64,000 nt of DNA from Coriolopsis trogii (taxonomy: Eukaryota; Basidiomycota; Agaricomycetes; Polyporales; Polyporaceae), in the NCBI GenBank assembly GCA_020543525.1, contig JAHYIO010000003.1, forward strand, positions 1,798,001 to 1,862,000. The letters run 5' to 3'. The notes beneath the pieces were generated by a model. It did not search any database and was not told the DNA's origin. It saw only the letters and a program-made list of their open reading frames with translations. Numbering within the stretch: the first letter of the stretch is position 1; each line of letters starts with the position of its first letter. Below are positions 12,691-23,277 of this stretch, one piece after another. Position numbers and translations under genes: made by a program.

Positions 12691-15600
12691 TCACTGCGAC
12701 GCAATAGCCGCCCCAGCCTCAGTCACGATCGCCCACACGTCCTCGATCCACGGCTCGACGACCTCCAAGTGCGCGGACTCGCGCGTAGCCTGCACCACCG
12801 CGTGCTTTTCCGCCGCCGCGTCGCGCCGCTCGGTCATGCCCGCGTTGTGGTACACAACGGAGAGGAGGAACAGCACGTCGCACTGGGCGGCGTACATCTG
12901 GACCTGTGCGTACGCGATCTCTGCGCTTTCGAGCAATGGCACTGCTTCTGCGAGTGCAGCGGCTGTAGCGGGCGGAAGGGGAACGGAGATCGAAACGAAG
13001 AAGGGGACGGGTAAGACGGGTCGGACAATGGGGTAATGAGGCGATGGTGGGATGATCGGATGTTGTCATGGTAGGTGGACGAAACACGGCATGTAGTTGG
13101 TGACGGTACAGCGTAACCAAGGCCATATGTCAGAGTGGTAGGAGGCCGAGCGGAGCAGATGCCAGGTGGGCAGGGACGGTGGCAAAATGCGGTCGTCAGA
13201 TTGTGGGACGCCAAAGAGACGCGGAAATGCAGAGGTTCAGGGAAGAGGGAGACATAAGGGAGAGACGGACATGGAGTATGCAGCAGGACGCCGATGAGAC
13301 AGTCGAAGGAAAGCGAGACCCAAGAGAGATCGAGTGCGGCCGTGTGTGTTTGTGGGTGGTACAGGTCCTTGGGACATCAGTAACGAGCGCATCGCTATGA
13401 CAGTGACTCAACGTACGTGAGGCATCCCCAGAGGCGATGATACAGCGCGCAAGGGTGTATTGGGCAAATGCTTTTTGTTCCAAATCATTTTCGCTCATGA
13501 TCTTCACGTATGCCGCAGGGTATCGGATCATATGGAGTGTGAGGTGAATCCCGATCAGTTGTCGTGAGCCCACAGAGGGTCGCAAGCCGGCGGCCAGTCT
13601 AACGCACGGCAAGGGACGCACCTGTGGCATGATCTCGTCCAGAATGCGTTTGCACCACTTCGTCATCCCAAATTCTAGTCCGACATCGGCGAGGAGGATT
13701 ATTGCACAGCGGTACAACTGGTACCGCCCAGCAAATTCAGCGTGCCAGAGAGCGGTGAGGAGCTGGTCAACACTCGCGTGGCTCTGTTCGCACATCTGTG
13801 GCATGGTAACATCAGCGGAACATGCCCGAACGAGTACTGTGGTGGACTCAGTGACATACGCGCATCAGCATGGCTTCATGAAGGGGATCCCGGATGATTG
13901 AACCAATGGGCTCCTTCGCCCATTGGCAATCGCGTGGGGAGTGCGGCGTACCAGGTCGTCGGGGCATCAGATACTCCTTCAACTGGCGTTGCTTACGGCT
14001 GGGAGGATGAGTTAGTTGCTGGTAAAGACTTCTGACCGATAGACTACTTACTGCCGGCATGCGCGTAAAGCTAGGATGTTCCAGATCTCCGCCGCCCAGA
14101 GGTTGTAATCGGGGATGGTCAAACCCCGCCACACGTCGGGGTCTAGCAGAGGAGCAATTGAAGTTTCGTAGCTACCCTGACGAGCACGCTATAAGAAGCC
14201 GGCACTTGAGCGAGCGATGTCGAGCGGACGATGTAATTCGAGGACACCAGAACACCCACATGGTAAGCGCGATTGAGTGAGACAATCAACCGAGTATTGT
14301 CATCTCCACCGACATCTGTGAACGCAGTCACAATATCTTCTTCTATATTTGCTAACTTCGAGCACCCTAGAGACACGACAGTGAGGGACGGCGTGCGGCA
14401 ATATGAAGTGCGGTCACGTACCAAACAGGTTCCAAACAACGCTTTGTACAGCATGATGTGCTTGTTGCTCCGATTCAACATACTGACCTCCCTGAACGTC
14501 AATGAAATGGTCGTAAAGGCCAATAGCTTGTACTATCCGCTCGTAAGCCGCTGCAAGAGGTTGTTGCTTCGTTTGCAGTCAGCTGTTTTGAGCCGAATGC
14601 TCCAGAGGCATGATACTAACGTATTGAACGTTCAACAACTTTTTCACATCAGCGAGAATCTCTAGAGGGTGCATGTCCGGTTGAATCTCGTTGATCACAG
14701 GTTTCCGACCACGCTCGACAGGAGGAAGCCTGTGTAAGAGACTGCAGGTAACGAGATTAACATATTACCCTGACAATGGGCGTAATCAGGTATACCTGGA
14801 GCAATGCTGCAAGGTTTTGTTATCTCCGGCTGTCCTCGATGCGGTAATCGCTTCTTCCAGTGTCTGTCCGCGTCTGCGTGAGTGGAACAGGTGTTAATGA
14901 AAGTAAATCCTACCTTTCGACATGCAGCCAGCTCGCGACGCAGATAGTACATTCGCGCCAGATTGAGCATAGCGTGCTGGCGGAAACCCCTGTTACCAGT
15001 GCCGCAGGTTAAGACGGTGAGAGTCGCCCATTGCTATGACATAGGTGGACTCACGATTCACTGCCATCGTGGAATCTTTGCTCAAAGAATCTTCGAAGGC
15101 CGTCGTTTGCAACATTACTGTCGCCGGTGGTCAGGCCTTTCATGAAGCTAGGAAAGGTACAGTCACCAATCGTGTTGGGTTAGTATGATCGACTCGGCCA
15201 TGAGACGGTCATGACGGGCCGGCAGCTTACAGTGCATAAGTTTCGGCATCAGCATATTCCATTTTGTCATGCTTCGTTTTGTACAGCTGATAGTCTGTCC
15301 GAGGAACGCGGAGTCAGGGATTATCACAGAAGTCATACTTGACACAAGATGACAGCCTACCATTCGTGATTATGTCCCGACGGATCTGGGCATATCCTTG
15401 AGGAGGCTTAGCTCCTGTGGGACCTGCCCCACCATGTGTCCATGCCACGAAAGCGCTATGCAGCTTTTGGATACCACCAATGGAGAGCTTAGAGAAGCTA
15501 ACAAAGCAGCGATGGCAAAAGTAACCGAAGAGTGAGCGGCGGCTCTGAGGTAGGATGGCAAGTGAGCTACAATGCGATGGTCATTCATACTGCGCAAGAC

Positions 15601-16228
15601 AACTCACAAATCGCGCCGTCTAAGTTGTATAAATGCTTGTGATAAGCCTCCACCGAACTTATGCTCAGGGGAGATGACGTACTTCATCATCATCCCTGTC
15701 CAGAAAGATGAGGGGAAGGGCTTGTTTGGTATTGATTAGGACGAAACGGCGGGCCACAGCTGATTACATACTCTGCATAAACGTGGACATAAGATCTGGG
15801 GTTGAGAGTATGTTCCCCTGTGAAGCTATGAAGCTCGTAATCATATGTTCAATACCCTAGTGGCCCTTACCACGTTGTTCAGTTTCTGGAGGAATTCTTG
15901 CACGATGGGAGAAGCACCCGAACTACCAGCTTGTCTGTTGATGTCTGCCAATATGTCCTGGTATGAGCTAGGGTGTGTCACCTAAAGTGAAGTGGCTCAA
16001 AGGATTGCGTCACAGAGGATTGCACGAAAAGTGTACCTCAGCCACTTCGCGAATCATGACCCGATGGAGGCCAAGTGCGAAACGTTTTGGCATCTGGTAG
16101 TCCTCGTCCTCCAAAGGGAAGAATCCATGCATGAAGACATAGAGAAGGAAGACGTGGTGAGGTCTCAAGACATGGCTCGGACGGGTATAAGTTGGGGTAG
16201 GATCTGGTGGCGGCGGTGGTAGTGGCAT
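12691..16228 (-). CDS. APC5: Anaphase-promoting complex subunit 5
   Basis: APC5 is a TPR scaffold of the APC/C ubiquitin ligase in the nucleus. More than a dozen small exons join in frame. The N-terminus reads HVLRPHHVFLLYVFMHGFFP and the conserved APC5 block follows as RRRDLFGYFCHRCFVSFSKL plus SIGGIQKLHSAF. TPR segments include AMLNLARMYYLRRELAACRK, AIITASRTAGD-like sequence near 14850, GRYQLYRCAIILLADVG, MSENDLEQKAFAQYTLARC and QCDVLFLLSVVYHNAGMTER. These match the order of repeats in animal APC5. The chosen start (16228, MPLPPPPPDPTPTY) is the nearest ATG before the conserved block and is less certain than the rest. Divergent from NOC3. Confidence 0.83.
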
Positions 16229-16601
16229 GGAAGCTCGAGACGAAGCCCCCCAGATAAGTACGCAGCCAGCGAAATTGAGACAAGACACTTGAGTGCCGCA
16301 GTTATGTTCTAGACTTTCCAACAGTGAGCGAACGATAAGAAGCAGTTGCGAGAGAGTCTGAGGCAGGCTGGGACTCGGAGATGGAGATGGAAGGAGACTA
16401 GAGAGCTGCGCGCTAAGCGTGGACGAAAGGACAAACGCGTGTCGCGTGCAGTCACACACGGTCACGCTTGTCTCGCGCGCGTCGTGGGAATGACCTTCCC
16501 TCTTGAGTACCCCAGATTTTCTGTTCTTGCCGAGGAGTCCGATCCATCTTTGCGCGGCCACTTCACAAAAACCAGGCTCTACTTCCCTGACAGCTTGCTA
16601 C
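16229..16601. promoter_or_regulatory. Divergent promoter, APC5 / NOC3
   Basis: A 373-bp spacer separates the outward-facing starts of a cell-cycle gene and a ribosome-assembly gene. A C/T-rich strand (about 16360-16430) is present; no TATA box was seen. Confidence 0.45.
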
Positions 16602-19600
16602 ATGGCTCCTAAAGGGTCTCAGAAGCGACCAGCACAAGTTGCTCAAGTGAGCTCTAGTTATCAACTATCCCTCGACGCACCCACACAGACGATTTCTAGC
16701 GGCCGGCCAAGAAACGCAAGCTAACAGACGACGAAAAGTCCACCAAGGCTAAAACTAAGGGAAAGGATAGAGCATACGAACGTGCTACCATACCCATACC
16801 AAACGCAGGCGATGAAGACGAAGTGGAACTATCCGACGAAGACTTGGATATTCTGGAGGAGTACGGAGGTGCTGTGTCGTTCCTGCGCTCATTAGACGAG
16901 AAAGGAATCGCGAGGTACGTTCCCCTTTCATCGTCCTCATTCCACATCTGGACCTGGTGCAATTGTCCACAGGAGCAAAAAAGAGACGGAACGATTGCGC
17001 CAATTACACAAACCGGTCAGGAAACGGGTAGAAGACGACCTTCCCTCTGTGCACTCTCATTCGGAGGACGAAGAATGGAGCTCTGGAGTTGATGACATGG
17101 ATGATCTTTCAGCGTCAGCGGAGGATGATATGTCGAGCTCAGACGACGAAACCGTCTCAGCCGCCGGATCTTCGTCCGCAAGTGAAGGCGCACAACGTAA
17201 ACGGAGACGGAAACCGAAAGTCGCAGAGTCAGACGAAGAGTTACCTTTCGAATCACTGCCTCGCAAGCGACGTGCGTCTTGGGAGCCTGAATCCGACAAG
17301 GAGAAAGGTATCGAACGTTTGCCAATCAAGTTGGCTGATGGGCGCATCCAGAAAAGCGGCAACAAAGTCTATCTGGACGACAGTGAAGAGAGCGGTCTCG
17401 ATAGCGACTCAGAGAGTGCTCATCAAGTGGATCATCAAACGCCCCAGTCAAGAGTGGAGGATGTGTCTACTGGCGCGCGATTCGGCCGGCCGGCAGTGGT
17501 AGATGTTCTGAGTCAAAAGTCCCGAAAAGCACGCATACAGGGTGCGAAGGAACAAATCGCCGGTTTGTGTCAAGAGATCCTCGGTGATCCAGAGAATAGC
17601 GTATGACATTGTCTCGCATGGATCGTGTTCGTGCGCAGCTGATGCAATCTCCTCAGCTCGGTTTGTTGCGGCGTCTGCACACATTCTCTTTGCCTCAAAT
17701 TTCCACACCGAGCCATCCGGATGCAGTACCGAATGACCCTGTCATCCGGAAGTTGACGATGCTATCGCAGCTGGCGGTTTTCAAAGACGTCATCCCAGGT
17801 TACCGGATACGCGCTCTCACGGACAAGGAGAAGGCTGAGAAAGTGAGCCAAATGGTCCAACGCACCCGAGATTGGGAACAGGGTCTCGTGGGCGTATACC
17901 AGGTGTACTTGCGCAGCCTAGAGGCGGAGCTCAAAGGTGTGAAACGCGAACCGTATAGCCTATATCCGCGTGAAGGCTGACCCCCTCCGTCAGCGAAGAG
18001 TGACTTGGCGGAGACTGCTCTGCACTGTGTGTGCGCGCTCTTAGTCGAGGTGACACACTTCAACTTCCGCACCAACTTGATGAGTTGCGTCATTGCTGCG
18101 CTCAGCCGCAAGTCTTGGGACAAGGTAGCTGCTGATGACCCGGACCACACTCCGCTGTATTTGACAACTTCCTGCAGTCGTCGGACATGTGCCTAGACAC
18201 ACTCATCAAGGTCTTCCGCGCCGACAACACCGGTGAGGCCTCCTTGGAGATCGTGCGGTTGCTGAACCGCATGGTCAAGGAGCGCAAATACAATGTCCAT
18301 CCTGACGTCCTATCGTGCCTTCTTCACCTCCGTCTGAAGTCGGAGCTCGGCGTTCGGGCCTCCGAAACCAAAGCCGACAAGGAATCGGGCGGTGGCGTTG
18401 GGAAAACGTTCTCAAAGGGCCGGGCCGCTGCGCGCCGCGCAAAGGGCAAGGCAGTGGACCAGCCGCATTTGAGCAAGAAGGCGAAGAAAGCGCTCAAGGA
18501 GCGGAAAGAGATCGAGAAGGAGATGCATGAGGCGGCGGCGGAAGTCGACAAGGAGGAGCGCGCAACTAGGGTGGGTATCTTCCCTTTCCAATTATTCTGC
18601 GTGGGCTAGTTCGTTCGCGATATGATCTTCTCACTTGGGCGCTGCTCTCACACGGTCCTGATTCCTGCGACTAACCATACCTGTTTCCTTATAGCACACG
18701 GAGACGCTCAAGCTGCTGTTCGTGCTCTACTTCAGTATATTGAAGAACCCGCGCCCGACGCCGCTACTGCCAGCGGCCCTGCGTGGAATCGCCAAGTTCG
18801 CACACCTCGTCAACATCGACTTCTTCAAGGATCTGTTGCAGGTGCTCAAGACGCTCATGGCGCGGGACGGGGGAGAAGACGCTATTGTTGTTGAGACAAA
18901 AAAGGAGACGACCCAGTCTCCGCCCGCGCCTGGCCCACACGACACGTCGAACATCGCCACCGTACAGCATCAGCTCTTGTGTGTCGTGACAGCCTTCGAG
19001 CTTCTCTCCGGACAAGGTACGCACCCCATTTCCCTGGGCCCCTCTTCCCAATTCCCAACGGCCCATCGCTCGCGCCGAGCTGACGCATCCTCTCCCCCCT
19101 CCTTTGGATCTCGCCCCTGCCCCGCCCGGTCCACCGGTCCTGGTGTCGATGCTGCACCACTCAGGCGAAGCCCTGGACATCGATCTCAGCGATTTCATCA
19201 ACCGCCTCTACGCCATCCTCCCCCAGCTCGCGCTCATGCCCGACATCGAGACGCCCCCGGCGCCGACAGCCGCAGGAGGCGCCAGTACGAGCGTCAGAGG
19301 CGTCCCCGCCGCGCAGCCCACCGCGGACGTCCTCTTCCGCGCCCTCCAGCTCGCGTTCGTGCCCCGCTCGGCCGCCGCCGCTCCCCCGCCCTGGCGGTCC
19401 GCTGCGTTCGCGAAACGGCTGCTGTCCGCGGCGCTGCACTGGCCGCCCGCGACGGCCGTGCGCGCCGTCGAGCTCGTCGCGGAACTCGTCGAGCGCGACC
19501 CGAAGCTCGAGGCGCTGCTTTCCACCGAGGACCGGGCGGGGAACGGCGTGTACAGGCCGGACGTGGACGACCCGCAGGTGGCGAACGCGTTTGGGAGTGC

Positions 19601-19685
19601 GTTTTGGGAGCTGCACGTGCTCGCGAAGCGTCATTGGGCGGAGCGGGTGCGTCTGGCTGCGGGGAAGCTTTTGGATTCGCGGTAG
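16602..19685 (+). CDS. NOC3: Nucleolar complex protein 3 (NOC3)
   Basis: Noc3 helps early 60S ribosomal subunit maturation and export, and in yeast also replication licensing. The ATG at 16602 gives MAPKGSQKRPAQVA. A basic/acidic N-terminal region contains LEEYGGAVSFLRSLDEKGIA and a Ser/Glu/Asp stretch. The NOC3 domain reads AKEQIAGLCQEILGDPENS, IRKLTMLSQLAVFKDVIPGY and RIRALTDKEKAEKVSQMVQR. It continues with LAETALHCVCALLVEVTHFN, then MCLDTLIKVFRADNTGEASL. The CBF/Mak21-type C-terminal part includes ETLKLLFVLYFSILK, LRGIAKFAHLVNIDFFKDLL and FGSAFWELHVLAKRHW. An apparent in-frame stop at 17978 falls inside a 56-nt intron (donor after ELK, acceptor before AKSDLAE). Seven or more introns. Length is about 830 residues. 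Confidence 0.9.
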
Positions 19686-20257
19686 GCTAGGGTCGTAGTG
19701 TACTCGGAACACGGGCTGCTATGCGATGTACATACACATCTAGTGCCAGCGTCGTCGCCTGTCTCGTGTCGCGGCGTGTGGTGTCGTGAGTAAACTTACG
19801 CGGAACGCAAACTGTCAACTAGCGGTGTGATCGCCTCGGACGTCATAATCAAGGAACGCGTCGTAGAGTAGCTCGGGATGTGTAGCGGATACAGGATGAT
19901 ATTCTGGCGAGCTATATCTACAGGGGGTGGGCTTCGCTTCCGGAGGTGACAAGTATGAGCTACAGAGAAAGATAAACCGTTCTTGACAGCAAGACAGCGA
20001 GGGGATGGAGCAGAGGAAGATATCTGCGGCCGGCGGAAATTTAGCAACGGCGGCGGTGAGTCGGAGCAAGTGTACAAATGTGAAAGGAGACGGAAAATTG
20101 TTCTGCAGGTCATAAATATTTCTGCGCGGTATCGGGAAGGGGGGGAGGGAGATCCGTGGCAGTAAGGTATATATAATTTAAAATGCGGTGGACAAGCCGT
20201 TGTGAAGATGGGAAAAGTTCGAGGCACAAGCAGGGTCCAGATAATGAGATGTAACGG
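19686..20257. other. Convergent intergenic region, NOC3 / TEA factor
   Basis: The 572 bp hold the two facing 3' ends. No protein-like frame and no RNA gene was recognised. AT-rich patches near 20110 and 20167-20185 may include polyadenylation signals. Confidence 0.4.
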
Positions 20258-22103
20258 TCAGTGCGGTGGGTGAAATCCGAATGGCTGGGGTGGAGGGTAG
20301 GTGTACATCATCCGCGTGTCGATGACGCTCCCAGCGCCGCCAGGAACGGTCGGAACACCCACCCGGGTGAACAGCGGCGACTCCGGGGGAACAGGCGCGC
20401 TCGAGTACGCGTTCGCGTTCGCTTGCGAGAATGTGGGCGACTGGGGGGATATCGGTGGCGACGCGAGCAGCTGGAACGCGGAGCCAGAAGACGATGCTGC
20501 CGACGGGGGAGCGTTCCGCCAAGGATATTTCTGAAAGCCCAGGAGTTCGATGGCGGGCACCGGGCGGGAGGCGTCGGCTACGCGGTCGACGTGATACACC
20601 AGGACCGCGAGGACGTCGTTGTCCACGACGATCTGTTGCGTAATGGTGTGCACTGCAAGAAGGGGCCGGCGCACGTGGTCAGCGTGTGATCGTGGACATG
20701 AGGCAGACGCGTTGCTCAGGAAGCGACGGGTCGACAAAAATAAGCTCACCTGTGTCGAGCCAGTGGCAGCGAGTGAGCGCAGAGTTCGGCAGGTAAGAGT
20801 ACACATTCTGAGACGAAGAGGTGTCTGCGGAGGGACCGGCATGAAGCTCCGGTGTGGTCACCTGAGTAAACAGCCCAAGGTCTTGTGAGATGACCGTTCT
20901 TCCCGCCCCCCAGCTCTTCGTCTGACACTTTGCAAGACTGGACCAAGGGCTGGAGAACGACACCGCACCGTTGATGCCCTGGAGGTTTGGGGGGCACCGC
21001 AGATCTGCGACGTGCGGCATAGAGACGCGCAAGTGGAGGAAGGGGCGCGAGGGCGATGCAGGATTCGCGCCGACGATGCGGTCAACATCGATTGAAAGCG
21101 GGCGCATGCCGTCAGCCCAGAAGTACAGATTGGACAGCCGGTTGGGCATCGATATCGTGTAGTTGATCGGTGGTTCGGCGAACGAAGGAGATGGGAGCGA
21201 GAACAGGGTCGGATCCATCGCTAGCGGCTCTAGTTTGACAGATCGAGGCGTAATGGTCTGCGTAGCATATGTCGATGACGAGGGGCCACTGAAGGCGGTA
21301 TCTGCTGCGTGCATCGGCGGGGCGGACGTTGCGAACACATCGTCGACACCGAGATCTGGGAAGAGGGAGAGATGAGACGGAGGGGATAGCGACGGCAACG
21401 GTGTGGTCGAGGGGAAGTCCGATGCAAACTCGGAAGTGGCATATTCCGGTGTGGACGAGGGAGAGGAGGAGCCGGCAGAGGGGGAGGACGCAGGGAGGTC
21501 AAGCTGACTAGTAGAGGCGGAGCGCGGAGAGGAAGAAGCGCGCTTGTTCGTAGTGGGAGCAAGAAGGCCGTTCTCCTGGAAGAGCTCTTCGCCACCTGCG
21601 ACGAGGTGGAATTCTACGGGCGCGAATCAGTCAAGTTATGTCACGCGAAGCGGCTGGGGGGGCGAAACACATGCCTGGTTGGCCCCTCCACATATTGCGA
21701 AGGACCTGTATGTGACTCGCGACCTGCTTCTTGGTGCGGACGATGCCGTTCTGCTTGAGGTGGTCGACGAGGAACTGGTTCCGCCAGCGACTGCGGCCGC
21801 GGGAGTAGGTGGCCCATGGCGATTGCCAGTACTGACGGAGGCCTGGACGCGTCGCGTGAGGGGGACGCGACGCGTGCAAGAGAGATGATTGAACCTACCC
21901 TGGACGAAAATCTTTTCGACGTCCTTTGACCAGACTTCGCTGCCGTCCTTCTGGAGCTTGTGGTGCTTGCGGGCGGGGGTGAGGTTTGCAGGGAGGGACT
22001 CCATGCTGCTGTCGGTCGCGGACGAGTCGCGCGAGGGGGACGGAGAGAGAGAGGCAAAGGTGCACTTGCGGCGGCGGTAGGCGGTGGCGACTTCTCTCCC
22101 CAT
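20258..22103 (-). CDS. TEA/ATTS-domain transcription factor
   Basis: A DNA-binding regulator of the TEF-1/Tec1/AbaA class, which control hyphal and reproductive development in fungi. Four exons (22103-21899, 21842-21675, 21613-20750, 20652-20258) join with all introns in phase 1 into 543 residues. The TEA domain lies at about residues 45-125: KDGSEVWSKDVEKIFVQ, RSRWRNQFLVDHLKQNGIV, and the diagnostic KKQVASHIQVLRNMW. A Ser/Pro-rich region follows. Around residues 215-480 there are segments such as NLYFWADGMRPLSIDVDRI and ITQQIVVDNDVLAVLVYHVD that look folded and resemble a cofactor-binding half. The third intron uses a GC donor. The ATG at 22103 lies about 125 bp after a TATA box. An upstream ATG at 22211 would sit before the likely transcription start. 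Confidence 0.85.
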
Positions 22104-23277
22104 GGAGGCTTGTGCTGGGCGAGACGCGGGGGGCGGTGGATATGGAAGGTGGAAAGGGAGTGTGAGACGAGGAGAGAGAAGGGTTGCCGACGAGGGAAGA
22201 CGAGCCGACATAAGGCCGGGGGAACTTATATAAGTAGCGCAGGCCTGGTGGGTGGCTGAGGAGAAAGAGGAAGGCGGCCAAAGGCGCAGCGCTGGGCGAG
22301 AGCCGAGGACTCGTGATCCGGGAATGGCAAGCAAGGCCCGCTCTTTTGGAGACAGCCAGAGTGGACGGACAGCCCCTGTCCCTCCGTTTTAGCCTGGATT
22401 CGATCGGGGTTAGCCATGTTTTTGCCAAACGAGCACAGGAATGGAAAACATACCGGGCCCGCGCCTCCAGCGCCGCGATCCAGCCCAGAACATGTCGCGC
22501 GGTCCGTTTCGAGCATAGTCCCAACCACTGGCCGATGCGACATTTGCACCCCAGACGTCCCTGTCCTCCGCGTCCATCTGCACCCTTGTGCGCCTCGGGA
22601 CGTCGGCGGGGCCCAGAGCTGATCAGATTAACGCGTTCGACCGGGAAGCCGTCGAAGAGCGGGGACGGGGCGGGCGACAATGCGAAGCCAGCAGGGCGAA
22701 TGAGTTCACACCGCCGGCCTTTGAGCCTTCCCGAAATGGGCGACACATCGTGGGCACTGCCAGAGCGAGAGCGGAAAGGAAAAGCAAACGACCTGAACAG
22801 GCTGTCAGCGCATCCAGCCTCGCACTCGCACGGCCGACCATACCGGCTCTCCACTGATGGCCATGGGCGGGAAAGACAAGACGCAGACGCGGGACGCTCC
22901 CGTGGGCACCGGCCGACGCTGCTGGCGGTGAGTAGACACGCCCCCACCACGCGTTGTGGCAGATCGCATGCGTGGCGGAAGCAAATCTGCGCTCAGCGTG
23001 CGCGGGGGTACAACCTTGTCGCCCTCGATGTGTTTTTTCTGCTTTCCTGGCAGCTGCGTCCCCGGCGAGCGTAGAGTTTGATATTTGCCATGAACACGTC
23101 TTCCCTCCCCACCTCCCCTCGGCCACTCGGCCCTCCTTCCGCACCGTCCGTGCGCTCGTCCGGTCCGACCTCCGCCGCCCGCGCTCTCCCCGGCGCCTGC
23201 TGTCGCCCACCGACCGACGAGCACAAGACGACGGCGACCGACAAGCCGTGCACAGCTTCCGCCCGTTGTCTTCAGCG
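22104..23277. other. Divergent intergenic region, TEA factor / VPS23
   Basis: At 1174 bp this is one of the longest shared promoters in the window. Long open frames occur on both strands but have no domain and reflect GC-rich sequence. Apart from the TATA box near 22230 I recognise no element. Such length fits a developmentally controlled regulator (inference). Confidence 0.4.
22226..22233 (-). promoter_or_regulatory. TATA box of the TEA factor
   Basis: The palindromic TTATATAA lies about 125 bp before the chosen ATG at 22103 and explains why the ATG at 22211, only about 15 bp downstream, was not used. Confidence 0.6.

Noticed and set aside
17978..17980. In-frame TGA in NOC3, at first suggesting a pseudogene or a 24-nt intron
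   Set aside because: A normal 56-nt GT-AG intron with donor after ELK removes it and restores the expected AKSDLAETALHC sequence.
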